Assembly (NCBI GenBank): GCA_030152675.1
Contig: JASLIY010000251.1
Span: 1 to 7,222, forward strand
Source of the DNA: Acinetobacter sp.
GTDB lineage: Bacteria > Pseudomonadota > Gammaproteobacteria > Pseudomonadales > Moraxellaceae
Length of the DNA stretch: 7,222 nucleotides
Reading direction: 5' to 3'
Positions 1 to 6,943 of this stretch are shown piece after piece. A model generated the notes under the pieces. The model saw only the letters and a program-made list of their open reading frames with translations. It made no database searches and was not told the origin of the DNA. Every line of letters begins with the position of its first letter. The first letter of the stretch is position 1. The translations under genes and the position numbers were made by a program.

Positions 1-1770
1 GGGCTGATCGGCTGCTGTCTGTCCATGACGCAACTGATCAGGATCTGCGATCACGGCCTGTAAATACGTTGCCATATTGTTTTGGGTCGGGAGCAATAAT
101 ACCTGTTTGAGTCCATTGAGATATTCTGTTTTTAGACGCTCACGTAAGGCTTGACCCTGATACAGCCCAAAGGAATAGCGCAAGGGTCGATCTTGATCAA
201 AGGCATCCAGTTGTTGTAAACGCTGCTGCAAGATATACAAACTGTTCAATTGGGTCGATAAGTCGTGTCCGGTACCGCTTTGCAGCTGCACCACTTTATT
301 GAGATCCTGCTGTACATCGCTGACCAGTTGTAGATTGTTGCGATATGACCAAATCCAGAGCGCCAAGCATAAACCCACCACCGACAAGGCACAGATAAAA
401 CCCAAATAACGCTGACGTTTTTTCTCGGGATTAATATGCTGTTGTACCAAAAAACGATCTTTGAGGATCACGTGGGAAAACAGATCTTTTAGAAAATAGC
501 CACGCTGTACTGCGTTTTCATCGCCGGCCAACTGAGCCGCATTGTGTTGCTGCTGCAAATGAAAAGTCTGCGCAATTTGTGCGGTCATCGGACTTTCGAT
601 CTGCCCGGCTTGTAATGCACTGCTAAAATAAAAGCCGCGAAACAACGGTTTAAACTGGTAAGGATTGTCTTCAAACAAGGCTTCGATAAAGGTTTTCAAA
701 ATCGGTTGAATACTTTTAAATTCCAGTGGAAAGGTCATCACACTGGCCGAGATATTCTGAGCATGGCGGCGACTGAGATGGGTGGTACTGACACTTTTCA
801 GCCCTTGATAGAGGACATTAAAGTGTTGTTCAAACAATCGACCTGCAGGCTGTTGCTGCTGTGCTTCATAGGCAAAGGTCGCGCCCCAAGCTTGCTCAAA
901 CTCGCTCCCCTCATAGCATTCAAAGAAGCCCTGAAAACCAGCCACCAAATCCATTTTACTAAACACCACATAGACGGGGGCAAATACCTCAAGCTGTTCA
1001 GTGATCTCTTGCAATCGCGAACGTAGGCTTTTGGCCAAGGTTAGGGTTTTCTCAGGACTTTGGCTGATCAACTCGGCACTACTGACCATCACGATCAAAC
1101 CATTGATCGGGGCTTTGCTGCGATTTTTTTTCAGCAGCTCCAACACGCCTAACCACTCTGCTTGATCTTCGGCATTGACGCTATACCGCCCCGCGGTATC
1201 TAGTAGCACGCCTTCGGTGGAAAAAAACCAGTCACAATTGCGCGTGCCACTCAAGCCCGCCGCGACCATTTTTTGATGGGTCTCTTCAAAAGGAAATTGC
1301 AAACCTGAATGTCGAATCGCGGTGCTTTTACCGGCGGCGGGATGCCCAATCAACATATACCACGGCAACTCATATAGGGCTGCATCACCTTTTTGATCAC
1401 CGAGTTTAGACTTGCGGATCAGCTGCACCGAAGCCTTGATTTGTTGTTGGATCTGTTGCAACTCCTGTTTGAGTTGCGTACTCAAGTTTTTAGCCGTGGG
1501 GCTTTTGGTCGCCTGTTCAACCTCAAGGTCACTTGCCGCCGCATCCTGTTCAAGGTCATCGAGTACTGCCTGTTTGCGTGCACGGCGTTGGCTGAGGCCA
1601 TAATAAATCCCATAAACCAACAGCCCGATCAGATAGAGCGCGAGTAAAGGCCAAAAGATCATCGGTGACATATAGCGATAAGATGACAGCAATGCCACCA
1701 ACAGCGAGAGTGCAATGATGGCTTTGGGATTGCTGACGTACTGCCAAAGATAGCCTAAAATCGTATACAT
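1..1770 (-). CDS. tssM: TssM (IcmF family) T6SS membrane-complex protein, N-terminal part
   Basis: The reading frame is open from an ATG at 1768-1770 to the window edge, giving 590 codons with no stop; the family usually exceeds 1,100 residues, so about half is visible. TssM is the inner-membrane, periplasm-spanning core of the T6SS membrane complex. Two membrane segments (about residues 17-31 and 37-57) are followed by a Gln-rich, probably helical linker (about 64-120) and a cytoplasmic GTPase-like domain. This domain has an intact Walker A motif GHPAAGKST (142-150), a DTAGR Walker B/G3-type motif (191-195) and SKMD (271-274) in the place of NKxD. A third membrane segment lies at about 456-475, after which the periplasmic part begins. 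The start lies 10 bases after the upstream stop with a weak Shine-Dalgarno (GAGA, 1776-1779), so translation probably depends on coupling. Identity is certain at family level; the C-terminal part is not visible. Confidence 0.97.
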   Translation of the reverse strand, partial: MYTILGYLWQYVSNPKAIIALSLLVALLSSYRYMSPMIFWPLLALYLIGLLVYGIYYGLSQRRARKQAVLDDLEQDAAASDLEVEQATKSPTAKNLSTQLKQELQQIQQQIKASVQLIRKSKLGDQKGDAALYELPWYMLIGHPAAGKSTAIRHSGLQFPFEETHQKMVAAGLSGTRNCDWFFSTEGVLLDTAGRYSVNAEDQAEWLGVLELLKKNRSKAPINGLIVMVSSAELISQSPEKTLTLAKSLRSRLQEITEQLEVFAPVYVVFSKMDLVAGFQGFFECYEGSEFEQAWGATFAYEAQQQQPAGRLFEQHFNVLYQGLKSVSTTHLSRRHAQNISASVMTFPLEFKSIQPILKTFIEALFEDNPYQFKPLFRGFYFSSALQAGQIESPMTAQIAQTFHLQQQHNAAQLAGDENAVQRGYFLKDLFSHVILKDRFLVQQHINPEKKRQRYLGFICALSVVGLCLALWIWSYRNNLQLVSDVQQDLNKVVQLQSGTGHDLSTQLNSLYILQQRLQQLDAFDQDRPLRYSFGLYQGQALRERLKTEYLNGLKQVLLLPTQNNMATYLQAVIADPDQLRHGQTAADQP

Positions 1771-1780
1771 TTTATTCTCA

Positions 1781-3424
1781 TTATCCTAAAACAGTGAGAT
1801 TGTTTGCCCCGCGTGCATGCGCGGTCGCCGGTGCAGTAAACACGGCGTGATGTGGATGTTCGCTACTGTGCACGATACTGTGCATCTCAGGATCGACCTG
1901 CAGTGCCAACATAAATCCAAACAACATGGCCAAATCATCACTGTCACCCAAACTGTCCATGGCAAACAGCATCTGCTGCATGTCAATTGAGGTTTGGGCA
2001 AATTGAAGTGGTAGTTTTCTCAGCAGCTTTCGGTCGCTACTGTGTTGTAACAGCATCACAAAGCAATGCTCATCCTGTCGTTGTTGTTGCCGTCCTTGCT
2101 CAAGTGCTTGGGGGGCAGATGGGGCTGCCTGCGCCTGTTGCACCGTGGACGGTTGCGGCTCAAGCGCCAGAGGTTGAAATTGCGGCAGTTGCTTGAGTTT
2201 GAGTTGTTCTAAACTGCTCGCGATATCGCGTTGATCGTGACTAAGATGCAGCACGCGTTGCGGCTGAAGTGCCTCAATCAGCACACTGCGACTGGCAATA
2301 CAACAGCTACTGCCAAACTCACTGGCAATATAGCTGTTGCGATAGCCAATCTTCTCCTCGATCAGCGCTTGATCGATTTCAGAGTCCAGTACCAGGAGCA
2401 GTGACACTTGGCTGTGCTGTTGCTCAATCTGCGCGAGCTGTTCAAGCCATGCTGTATAGCTATTTTCCTTGGCAAAGTAATGATATTGAAGCTGAATCTG
2501 TTGCTCAGCAATGCCCAGTTGCTGCAAGAAGCTCTGTATATAGGCACGACTTTTGTGTTCATCCCAAAGCCCGGAGACACGTTCCGCGAGGATCAATACC
2601 ACATTGAGTTGATCCAGTCGCGACACAGCTTGCCTGCTGTGCTGAATCGACTCCTGCTGTTCAAAGGCCTGCTCATGTTCAGGATCAATCCATGCCGGAT
2701 GCAGGCGATAGACCTGAGCGACGGGGGTATGATAAAACAGCGCCGAACGTTGTAAATGTGCTGCAATCTGCTGCAACACCTCAATATGCTGTTCAAGCTG
2801 TTGCTGTAATAAGGCGCGCATCCGTTGACAGGCGCCACTCACATCAATCGCTGAATCCTCAGCACTCCATTCAGCATCACCCTCCTCAAGCGCCAAGCGC
2901 TCATCAGCATCGTCTATCACGCCCTGCTCTCTAACATGCTGTTGTTGGGTATCCCACGGCTGCTCATCAAAAGCATCTTGATCCAATCCTTCTAAATCCA
3001 GCGCCTGAATACGATAGGACAGGATCGGATGCCCCACAGTATTGAATAAGGCTGGATCAAGTTCTGGACTGATGCTGTGTTGCATGGCCGGCAACAGTGC
3101 TTGGTTCTCGCCAAGTGCTGACTGCACTGCTGCTGAAAATACATTTAATTCAATCCATGTCGCCTCAGCCGTTGTGGTGAGTGCATGCGCCGAGTGCGGT
3201 TCAGTGCTGGTATCTTGTGTCTGTGCCGCTTGGCGCTTTTTCCACCATGCCCAAAACAGAAAGGGACTACAGAGCAATAGACTCAGTGCCAAAGGCAGCA
3301 ACCCAAAATAAAGCCACAGCTCTGACGATGTCGGTGCGTATTGACCATCGCGCCAATACATAATCATCAGCATCGCCGTGGTGGTAAAGATCCCGAGCCA
3401 AAGCATCAACAACAATCGAATCAT
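1781..3424 (-). CDS. T6SS-locus membrane protein of unknown function, 547 aa, between tssG and tssM
   Basis: I cannot assign a named family. The ATG at 3422-3424 overlaps the tssG stop as ATGA, with a GGGGG Shine-Dalgarno at 3432-3436. Two membrane segments (about 3-23 and 36-60) are joined by a short polar loop and followed by WKKR, which by the positive-inside rule places the remaining ~485 residues in the cytoplasm. The soluble part has a segment starting IELNVFSAAVQSALGEN (91-107), an acidic stretch (about 149-194), a Gln-rich helix (about 200-227), a strand-like LNVVLILAE (273-281), SLLLVLDSEID (341-351), a Pro/Ala/Gln-rich linker (about 412-450) and LGDSDDLAMLFG near the end (492-503). 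This order resembles a degenerate ketosynthase/thiolase fold, an inference from pattern only. Cysteines are few (52, 199, 374, 375, 454) and none sits in a recognisable active-site motif. Position suggests a structural or assembly role linking baseplate and membrane complex. It is a candidate for one of the Acinetobacter-specific T6SS envelope proteins. Confidence 0.9.
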   Translation of the reverse strand: MIRLLLMLWLGIFTTTAMLMIMYWRDGQYAPTSSELWLYFGLLPLALSLLLCSPFLFWAWWKKRQAAQTQDTSTEPHSAHALTTTAEATWIELNVFSAAVQSALGENQALLPAMQHSISPELDPALFNTVGHPILSYRIQALDLEGLDQDAFDEQPWDTQQQHVREQGVIDDADERLALEEGDAEWSAEDSAIDVSGACQRMRALLQQQLEQHIEVLQQIAAHLQRSALFYHTPVAQVYRLHPAWIDPEHEQAFEQQESIQHSRQAVSRLDQLNVVLILAERVSGLWDEHKSRAYIQSFLQQLGIAEQQIQLQYHYFAKENSYTAWLEQLAQIEQQHSQVSLLLVLDSEIDQALIEEKIGYRNSYIASEFGSSCCIASRSVLIEALQPQRVLHLSHDQRDIASSLEQLKLKQLPQFQPLALEPQPSTVQQAQAAPSAPQALEQGRQQQRQDEHCFVMLLQHSSDRKLLRKLPLQFAQTSIDMQQMLFAMDSLGDSDDLAMLFGFMLALQVDPEMHSIVHSSEHPHHAVFTAPATAHARGANNLTVLG

Positions 3425-4416
3425 CGCTGCACCCCCATCAAGCTATAGCAGGTGTCTTTGTTATGCTGCACGGGATTGGGCATGAGAAATGCACCTTCGG
3501 CCAAACCGATATCAGAATCCTGACGCAAACAGAGCGCTTGAATGGCTTGCTTTTCCAAGACCAGACGGAGGTCGACCATCAAGGTTGGACTACACCACGT
3601 CATTAAAATGCGTTTTAGTTTTTGGCTCAGTTCGCGGTTGGGCAAAAAGGCTTGATAATCGCGATGATTGAGCGGCCCGATTTCAATTTCAATCTTTGAA
3701 TCTGCTTGACGAATCCGTTGACCACAAAAACTGTTCACCCCCAATCGGGTCATCCCTCCTGCACCCAAAATGGTTTTTTGTGCATCACTCAGATCAAAAT
3801 CTTCAACGATCCATTCATTCACATGCACCTGCTGTTTAAATACACAGCGCAAGATACTCTGGATGGCATAGCGACTGTTATTTTGCCCCTGCATCAGGCC
3901 GGAGAATTCGGCAAAATAATCATCCAAGGCTTGTTGTTGCTGTTGCTGGCTGATATAGCCATTCAGTGCATGCAGGATATTCAGATAATGATTGTCGGGT
4001 TCCACCTCATAACGTAGTGCCAAGTGATAACTGATGCTGGCATCAATATATTGTGCGATCAGTTTATGGTTAAACAAAGCCAAAAACTTTTCGATCTGCT
4101 GGCGTTGTTTACGCCCTGCATGTTTGATTTTATGGGTATAGGTATAAGGCAATGCACCTTGAATCCCAGTCAGCCCAACGATTAAGTTAGTGATCTGCGC
4201 ACGTTGATCTTCAAGGCTGAGATGCTCTATTTCCGTTTCAGGAAAACGTAAACTCAGTGAGCTGTGAAAACGAAAATCATCAGCCCAATATCGATATGAC
4301 GGCATATCTGGCACATGCCTAAGCAGCCGTGTCGCTTGAATCAATTCAAATCGCCCCGGATGCTGAAATAACGCATCGGTTATAGAAGCGTCTTGCCACC
4401 AACGTTCTGCACGCAT
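3421..4416 (-). CDS. tssG: TssG, T6SS baseplate wedge protein
   Basis: TssG pairs with TssF in the cytoplasmic baseplate wedge and contacts TssK and the sheath-initiating parts. The 331-residue length is typical. Family signatures are visible in order: FELIQATRLLRHV (23-35), where most homologues have an F-x-Q-A-x-R-L-L motif; LSLRFPETEI (54-63); GLTGIQGALPYTYT (81-94), the usual G-L-x-G-x-x-G-x-L-P-x-x-Y/W-T motif; FLALFNHKLI (111-120); and LGVNSFCGQRI (225-235) followed by KIEIEIGPL (241-249), matching the family's LG-x(5)-G pattern and lGPL ending. The ATG at 4414-4416 lies inside the tssF 3' end, giving a 37-base overlap, and has a good AGGAG Shine-Dalgarno at 4425-4429, 8 bases away. The TGA stop overlaps the next start. 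An oddity is a run of six glutamines (157-162) in a poorly conserved part. There is no sign of truncation. Confidence 0.96.
   Translation of the reverse strand: MRAERWWQDASITDALFQHPGRFELIQATRLLRHVPDMPSYRYWADDFRFHSSLSLRFPETEIEHLSLEDQRAQITNLIVGLTGIQGALPYTYTHKIKHAGRKQRQQIEKFLALFNHKLIAQYIDASISYHLALRYEVEPDNHYLNILHALNGYISQQQQQQALDDYFAEFSGLMQGQNNSRYAIQSILRCVFKQQVHVNEWIVEDFDLSDAQKTILGAGGMTRLGVNSFCGQRIRQADSKIEIEIGPLNHRDYQAFLPNRELSQKLKRILMTWCSPTLMVDLRLVLEKQAIQALCLRQDSDIGLAEGAFLMPNPVQHNKDTCYSLMGVQR
3422..3436 (-). promoter_or_regulatory. Ribosome binding site and ATGA start/stop overlap of the 547-aa gene
   Basis: GGGGG (3432-3436) lies 7 bases before the ATG, and the ATG shares bases with the tssG TGA stop (3421-3423). 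This is a classic termination-reinitiation arrangement and decides the start of the membrane protein. Confidence 0.7.
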
Positions 4417-6206
4417 TGGTATAACTCCTGTAGGCTGACTGAATCGGTGATATAAAGATCGACAAAACTGTTGATATGCACTTTGAGGTTAAACAGATGG
4501 CTCAACAGTTGGCTAAACAAATACAGGCTATGTCCCCGAAATACCTGTGCATCAATACTGACGTTGACCTTGAGCCCACGCACGCACATGGGAAAAGGTT
4601 TGGCATCTAAGAGTTTATGCGTCAGTTCAAAGTCAACCTGCTTGATCGCATCAATCATGCGTTGGTTTTCTTTGGACTTGGGCAAGTTATATAAGGCCAA
4701 TAGCTCTTTCAGATGACTGAGTGCATCACCTTTCATTAATGACAAGGTATTCAGTGATAGATGCGAAATAATCCGCCATTGTTCTTGTTTATTCTGATCA
4801 AATGCATAGGTCGGTGATGGACGTTTTAAAATCAGTGCACGGCGCGCCATATGACGATCATTCAGATTTAAAATATGATTGGATTGTTTTAAGGCCTCAT
4901 GGGCTAAATCCCGGTTAGAACAGAGTAAGCCGATACTGATAAAGTCAGATTGAAATTGATCGGGTTGCAGATGCTTCGAAATAATCGAATATCCTGTTTC
5001 AACAATCCCGTGTTGGTATTGGGTGGCATTTAGGGCATAAAAAAACTTTTGGTCTTCACCGTGATAATGACTCATGGCAAAAAATGGATAGACCGGATAA
5101 AACACTTGCTCTTGATTGGTTTTCTCTCGCACCATGTGCATATTGAGTACGCTATAGACCTGATAAAACTCAGGATGATGCGCATCGGTGAGCAGTGGAT
5201 ACTCCAGTTGCTGATGATTTATTTTCTGTGGTTCAGCGGCTTTTTCAAATAGATTAATGGCCGGTGAGGTAAATAACTTAAAGTTAGCCAAACTCAATTC
5301 AGCATAATTTCGAATCAAGGCTTGATCATTTAAATTCAGCTTGAGATGAATCTCGATTTCAAAATAACGCGTTGCAGCACTGAGCTGCCGGATCAATTCT
5401 AGATTGAGGTTTAAATAATGAAAACGTTCCGGAAAACAAAAATATTCCAGCAGTAAGCGATAGGCATGATGGGTATGCTGATCAATCGGCAAGACACAAT
5501 CCGCCTCCTGAAAGCCCATGACCTCAAAGGGATTGTCGATCTCTATTCGTTGCTGCCCAGCGATCAGACTAAAGCGCGTTTCAGCTTTAAAGATACTGTC
5601 CAACAGTTGTAATGGAAAATTGGAAATCGCATCCAAATAAATCGGCAGCTTTTCTTGGCACAGCAGATTGTGCGCTGTAGCGGAGATTTCAAATCCCATG
5701 CGAACACTGGCATTTTGATTGAGATGCATATGACTGCTGGGATTGGCTTTAAAACTCAGATGTTTAAGCTGGATCGGCAGTAAACGTACTTCAAGGCTGT
5801 TGCGAAACTCACACTGCACCCCTTTCATGCTTTTGGACTTCAAGGCACTGTGCTTGGCAATACTGGGCAAGGTGGAGTGCGACAGATGATGTTGTGTTTG
5901 AGCGTGTTTAGTGCTGTCGTCAAAACTCAATACGGTGCAGGACGGAAAATGCTTGAGATACTGAGGAAACATCACCTCAAATAAGGCGCGAGTAAAAATA
6001 TCATAACTGTCGACCAACTTTTTATCGACCCGTGCCGCGATCAAAGCGAAGGCTTGAATCAAACGCTCAATATGCGGATCATCAATTTGCTCTTGATTGA
6101 GCGCCAGACGTTGCGCGATCTTGGGATATTTCTGTGCAAACTCACGCGATTGCTGTGCAAACTCTTGCAATTGTTTTTCGTAAAAAGGTAATAAATCTTC
6201 GATCAC
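4380..6206 (-). CDS. tssF: TssF, T6SS baseplate wedge protein
   Basis: TssF is the large baseplate wedge subunit, evolutionarily related to phage gp6-like wedge proteins, and acts with TssG (two TssF per TssG in known structures). The 608-residue length is normal. The N-terminus carries the family signature FYEKQLQEF (8-16) and FAQKYPKIAQRL (23-34), then DPHIERLIQAFALIAARV (43-60) and ALFEVMFPQYLKHFPSC (74-90). The C-terminus has VRGLKVNVSID (542-552), FRGHSLYLFSQLLSHLF (556-572) and INSF (578-581), matching the conserved F-x-G-x-x-x-Y-L-F ... INSF ending. The start is GTG (6204-6206), supported by an AGGGGG Shine-Dalgarno at 6212-6217 and by the conserved N-terminus. The gap to the tssE stop is 9 bases, and the Shine-Dalgarno runs into that stop codon. 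The last 12 codons, including the stop, overlap tssG. Confidence 0.97.
   Translation of the reverse strand: MIEDLLPFYEKQLQEFAQQSREFAQKYPKIAQRLALNQEQIDDPHIERLIQAFALIAARVDKKLVDSYDIFTRALFEVMFPQYLKHFPSCTVLSFDDSTKHAQTQHHLSHSTLPSIAKHSALKSKSMKGVQCEFRNSLEVRLLPIQLKHLSFKANPSSHMHLNQNASVRMGFEISATAHNLLCQEKLPIYLDAISNFPLQLLDSIFKAETRFSLIAGQQRIEIDNPFEVMGFQEADCVLPIDQHTHHAYRLLLEYFCFPERFHYLNLNLELIRQLSAATRYFEIEIHLKLNLNDQALIRNYAELSLANFKLFTSPAINLFEKAAEPQKINHQQLEYPLLTDAHHPEFYQVYSVLNMHMVREKTNQEQVFYPVYPFFAMSHYHGEDQKFFYALNATQYQHGIVETGYSIISKHLQPDQFQSDFISIGLLCSNRDLAHEALKQSNHILNLNDRHMARRALILKRPSPTYAFDQNKQEQWRIISHLSLNTLSLMKGDALSHLKELLALYNLPKSKENQRMIDAIKQVDFELTHKLLDAKPFPMCVRGLKVNVSIDAQVFRGHSLYLFSQLLSHLFNLKVHINSFVDLYITDSVSLQELYQCVQNVGGKTLL
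4414..4429 (-). promoter_or_regulatory. tssG ribosome binding site inside tssF
   Basis: AGGAG (4425-4429) lies 8 bases before the tssG ATG and is wholly within the tssF coding sequence. It is the best Shine-Dalgarno in the window and supports the long 37-base overlap as real. Confidence 0.8.
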
Positions 6207-6217
6207 GAGAACCCCCT
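6204..6217 (-). promoter_or_regulatory. tssF ribosome binding site with GTG start
   Basis: AGGGGG (6212-6217) lies 5 bases before a GTG start and overlaps the tssE TAG stop (6216-6218). Ribosomes ending tssE therefore sit on the tssF initiation site, which implies translational coupling. It settles the choice of GTG over later ATG codons. Confidence 0.75.
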
Positions 6218-6689
6218 AAGCGCGTGCTGAAATCACGTATTGTTGGGTGGTGGGTTTTAATAAAGCATCAAATACAATCGGTTCATATACAGGATGGATA
6301 TTTAAAAAGGCCTGAATCGACAGACACAGCGCGCCCATGTTGTGACCATCGTGCATCATCTGAACTTGTATGTGTCGCAGCCGAGGTTCGTGCGCGGCAA
6401 TCGACTGTTCAATCGACTGACAGATTTTGTCGCGATCTAAAGGATTGGCCGTCGACAGACCAACAAAGTCGATGATGCCAAATTGTAAAATTGATTTTTT
6501 GGCATACGGAAAATTCTCGATCACATGATCGAGCTTGCCCATTCGACTGTTGAGTAAGTCTTCCAAATCACGAGCGACTGCTTCGCGCAGTGCTTGAATG
6601 GAAAGCCCTTTGCCAAGATCATCCTCTGACATTAAACGGTCAAATAATGTGGTTTTAAATCCATAGTGATATCGTTGATCTGCGCCCAT
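6216..6689 (-). CDS. tssE: TssE, gp25-like T6SS baseplate protein
   Basis: TssE is the gp25/lysozyme-like (non-enzymatic) baseplate subunit that primes sheath polymerisation. From the ATG at 6687-6689 it has 157 residues, a normal length. Family signatures are LFDRLMSED (15-23), SIQALREAVARDLEDLLNSR (30-49), SILQFGIIDFVGLST (66-80) and IEQSIAAHEPRL (93-104), which holds the diagnostic EPRL motif (101-104). The frame stays open upstream to another ATG at 6867-6869, which would add 60 residues. I reject that start because the extension is basic and polar, is not family-like, and includes the hairpin and AT-rich spacer. No strong Shine-Dalgarno precedes the chosen ATG (only a weak GGA in GGACCACA); an out-of-frame ATG at 6696-6698 lies just before it. 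The stop is TAG, 9 bases before tssF. It heads the tightly packed tssE-tssM part of the operon. Confidence 0.95.
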   Translation of the reverse strand: MGADQRYHYGFKTTLFDRLMSEDDLGKGLSIQALREAVARDLEDLLNSRMGKLDHVIENFPYAKKSILQFGIIDFVGLSTANPLDRDKICQSIEQSIAAHEPRLRHIQVQMMHDGHNMGALCLSIQAFLNIHPVYEPIVFDALLKPTTQQYVISARA

Positions 6690-6725
6690 TGTGGTCCATG
6701 CTTTTTTTAAATTTATAAGTGTTTG

Positions 6726-6758
6726 AACTGTTCTAACTGTTTGTATTTTTAAGCTGTT
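6726..6758 (-). repeat. Short AACAGTT-like repeats in the tssE leader
   Basis: Two exact copies of AACAGTT (minus strand; 6735-6741 and 6726-6732) have starts 9 bases apart. A variant AACAGCT lies further upstream (6752-6758). One copy sits in the near-palindrome GAACAGTTC. They lie between the possible promoter and the tssE start and could be a protein-binding site, or simply low-complexity spacer. Confidence 0.3.
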
Positions 6759-6764
6759 CGATCG

Positions 6765-6793
6765 ATTAAAATGACGTGTCTGGCTTGAGTCAT
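6765..6793 (-). promoter_or_regulatory. Candidate sigma70-type promoter ahead of tssE
   Basis: On the minus strand ATGACT (6788-6793, 4 of 6 to TTGACA) is followed after exactly 17 bases by TTTAAT (6765-6770, 5 of 6 to TATAAT). It lies after the hairpin and about 75 bases before the tssE ATG. It could give tssE-tssM transcription independent of hcp. AT-rich spacers produce such matches by chance, so support is modest. Confidence 0.3.
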
Positions 6794-6837
6794 GATGACG
6801 TTGAATCGCGTTCAGTGAGATTGGCAATGCTGAAAAT

Positions 6838-6866
6838 GGTAGAGAAGACACGTGGTTTTCTCTACC
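6838..6866 (-). terminator. Hairpin after hcp: possible attenuator or processing/stability stem
   Basis: Perfect 9-base inverted repeat with arms GGTAGAGAA and TTCTCTACC (6838-6846 and 6858-6866) around an 11-base loop. It lies 64 bases after the hcp stop on the transcribed strand and is followed by ATTTTC, a weak U-tract. It is the strongest hairpin I see in the gap. A leaky terminator or a 3' stabilising stem would keep Hcp mRNA more abundant than the downstream baseplate mRNAs. The short U-run makes efficient termination doubtful. Confidence 0.45.
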
Positions 6867-6912
6867 CATGCTTATATCGAGATCGCCCAGATAGATCGAG
6901 GCGTGATACGAC

Positions 6913-6943
6913 TTTTATGCTGCAAACATTTTATGCGGCATAA
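6913..6943. repeat. Small palindrome over the hcp stop plus an 8-base direct repeat
   Basis: TTATGC-G-GCATAA (6931-6943) is a perfect 13-base palindrome that includes the hcp stop codon. TTTTATGC occurs twice (6913-6920 and 6929-6936), starts 16 bases apart. The function is unknown, and the palindrome may just reflect the Tyr-Ala-Ala-stop codons. Confidence 0.35.

Noticed and set aside
706..1026. Plus-strand frame of 106 codons opposite tssM
   Set aside because: It lies wholly antisense to the conserved TssM GTPase-domain coding sequence and its translation has no family-like features.
2269..2755. Overlapping plus-strand frames of 112 and 115 codons opposite the 547-aa gene
   Set aside because: They are antisense shadows of Gln-rich coding sequence in two frames, with no recognisable domain.
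6134..6475. Plus-strand frame of 113 codons across the tssE/tssF junction
   Set aside because: It is antisense to two well-supported genes and crosses their boundary; the translation is low in hydrophobic core pattern and has no motif.
6867..6869. Upstream ATG as the tssE start
   Set aside because: The 60-residue extension is unlike TssE and would put the hairpin and AT-rich leader inside the gene; the 6687-6689 ATG gives the normal family length.
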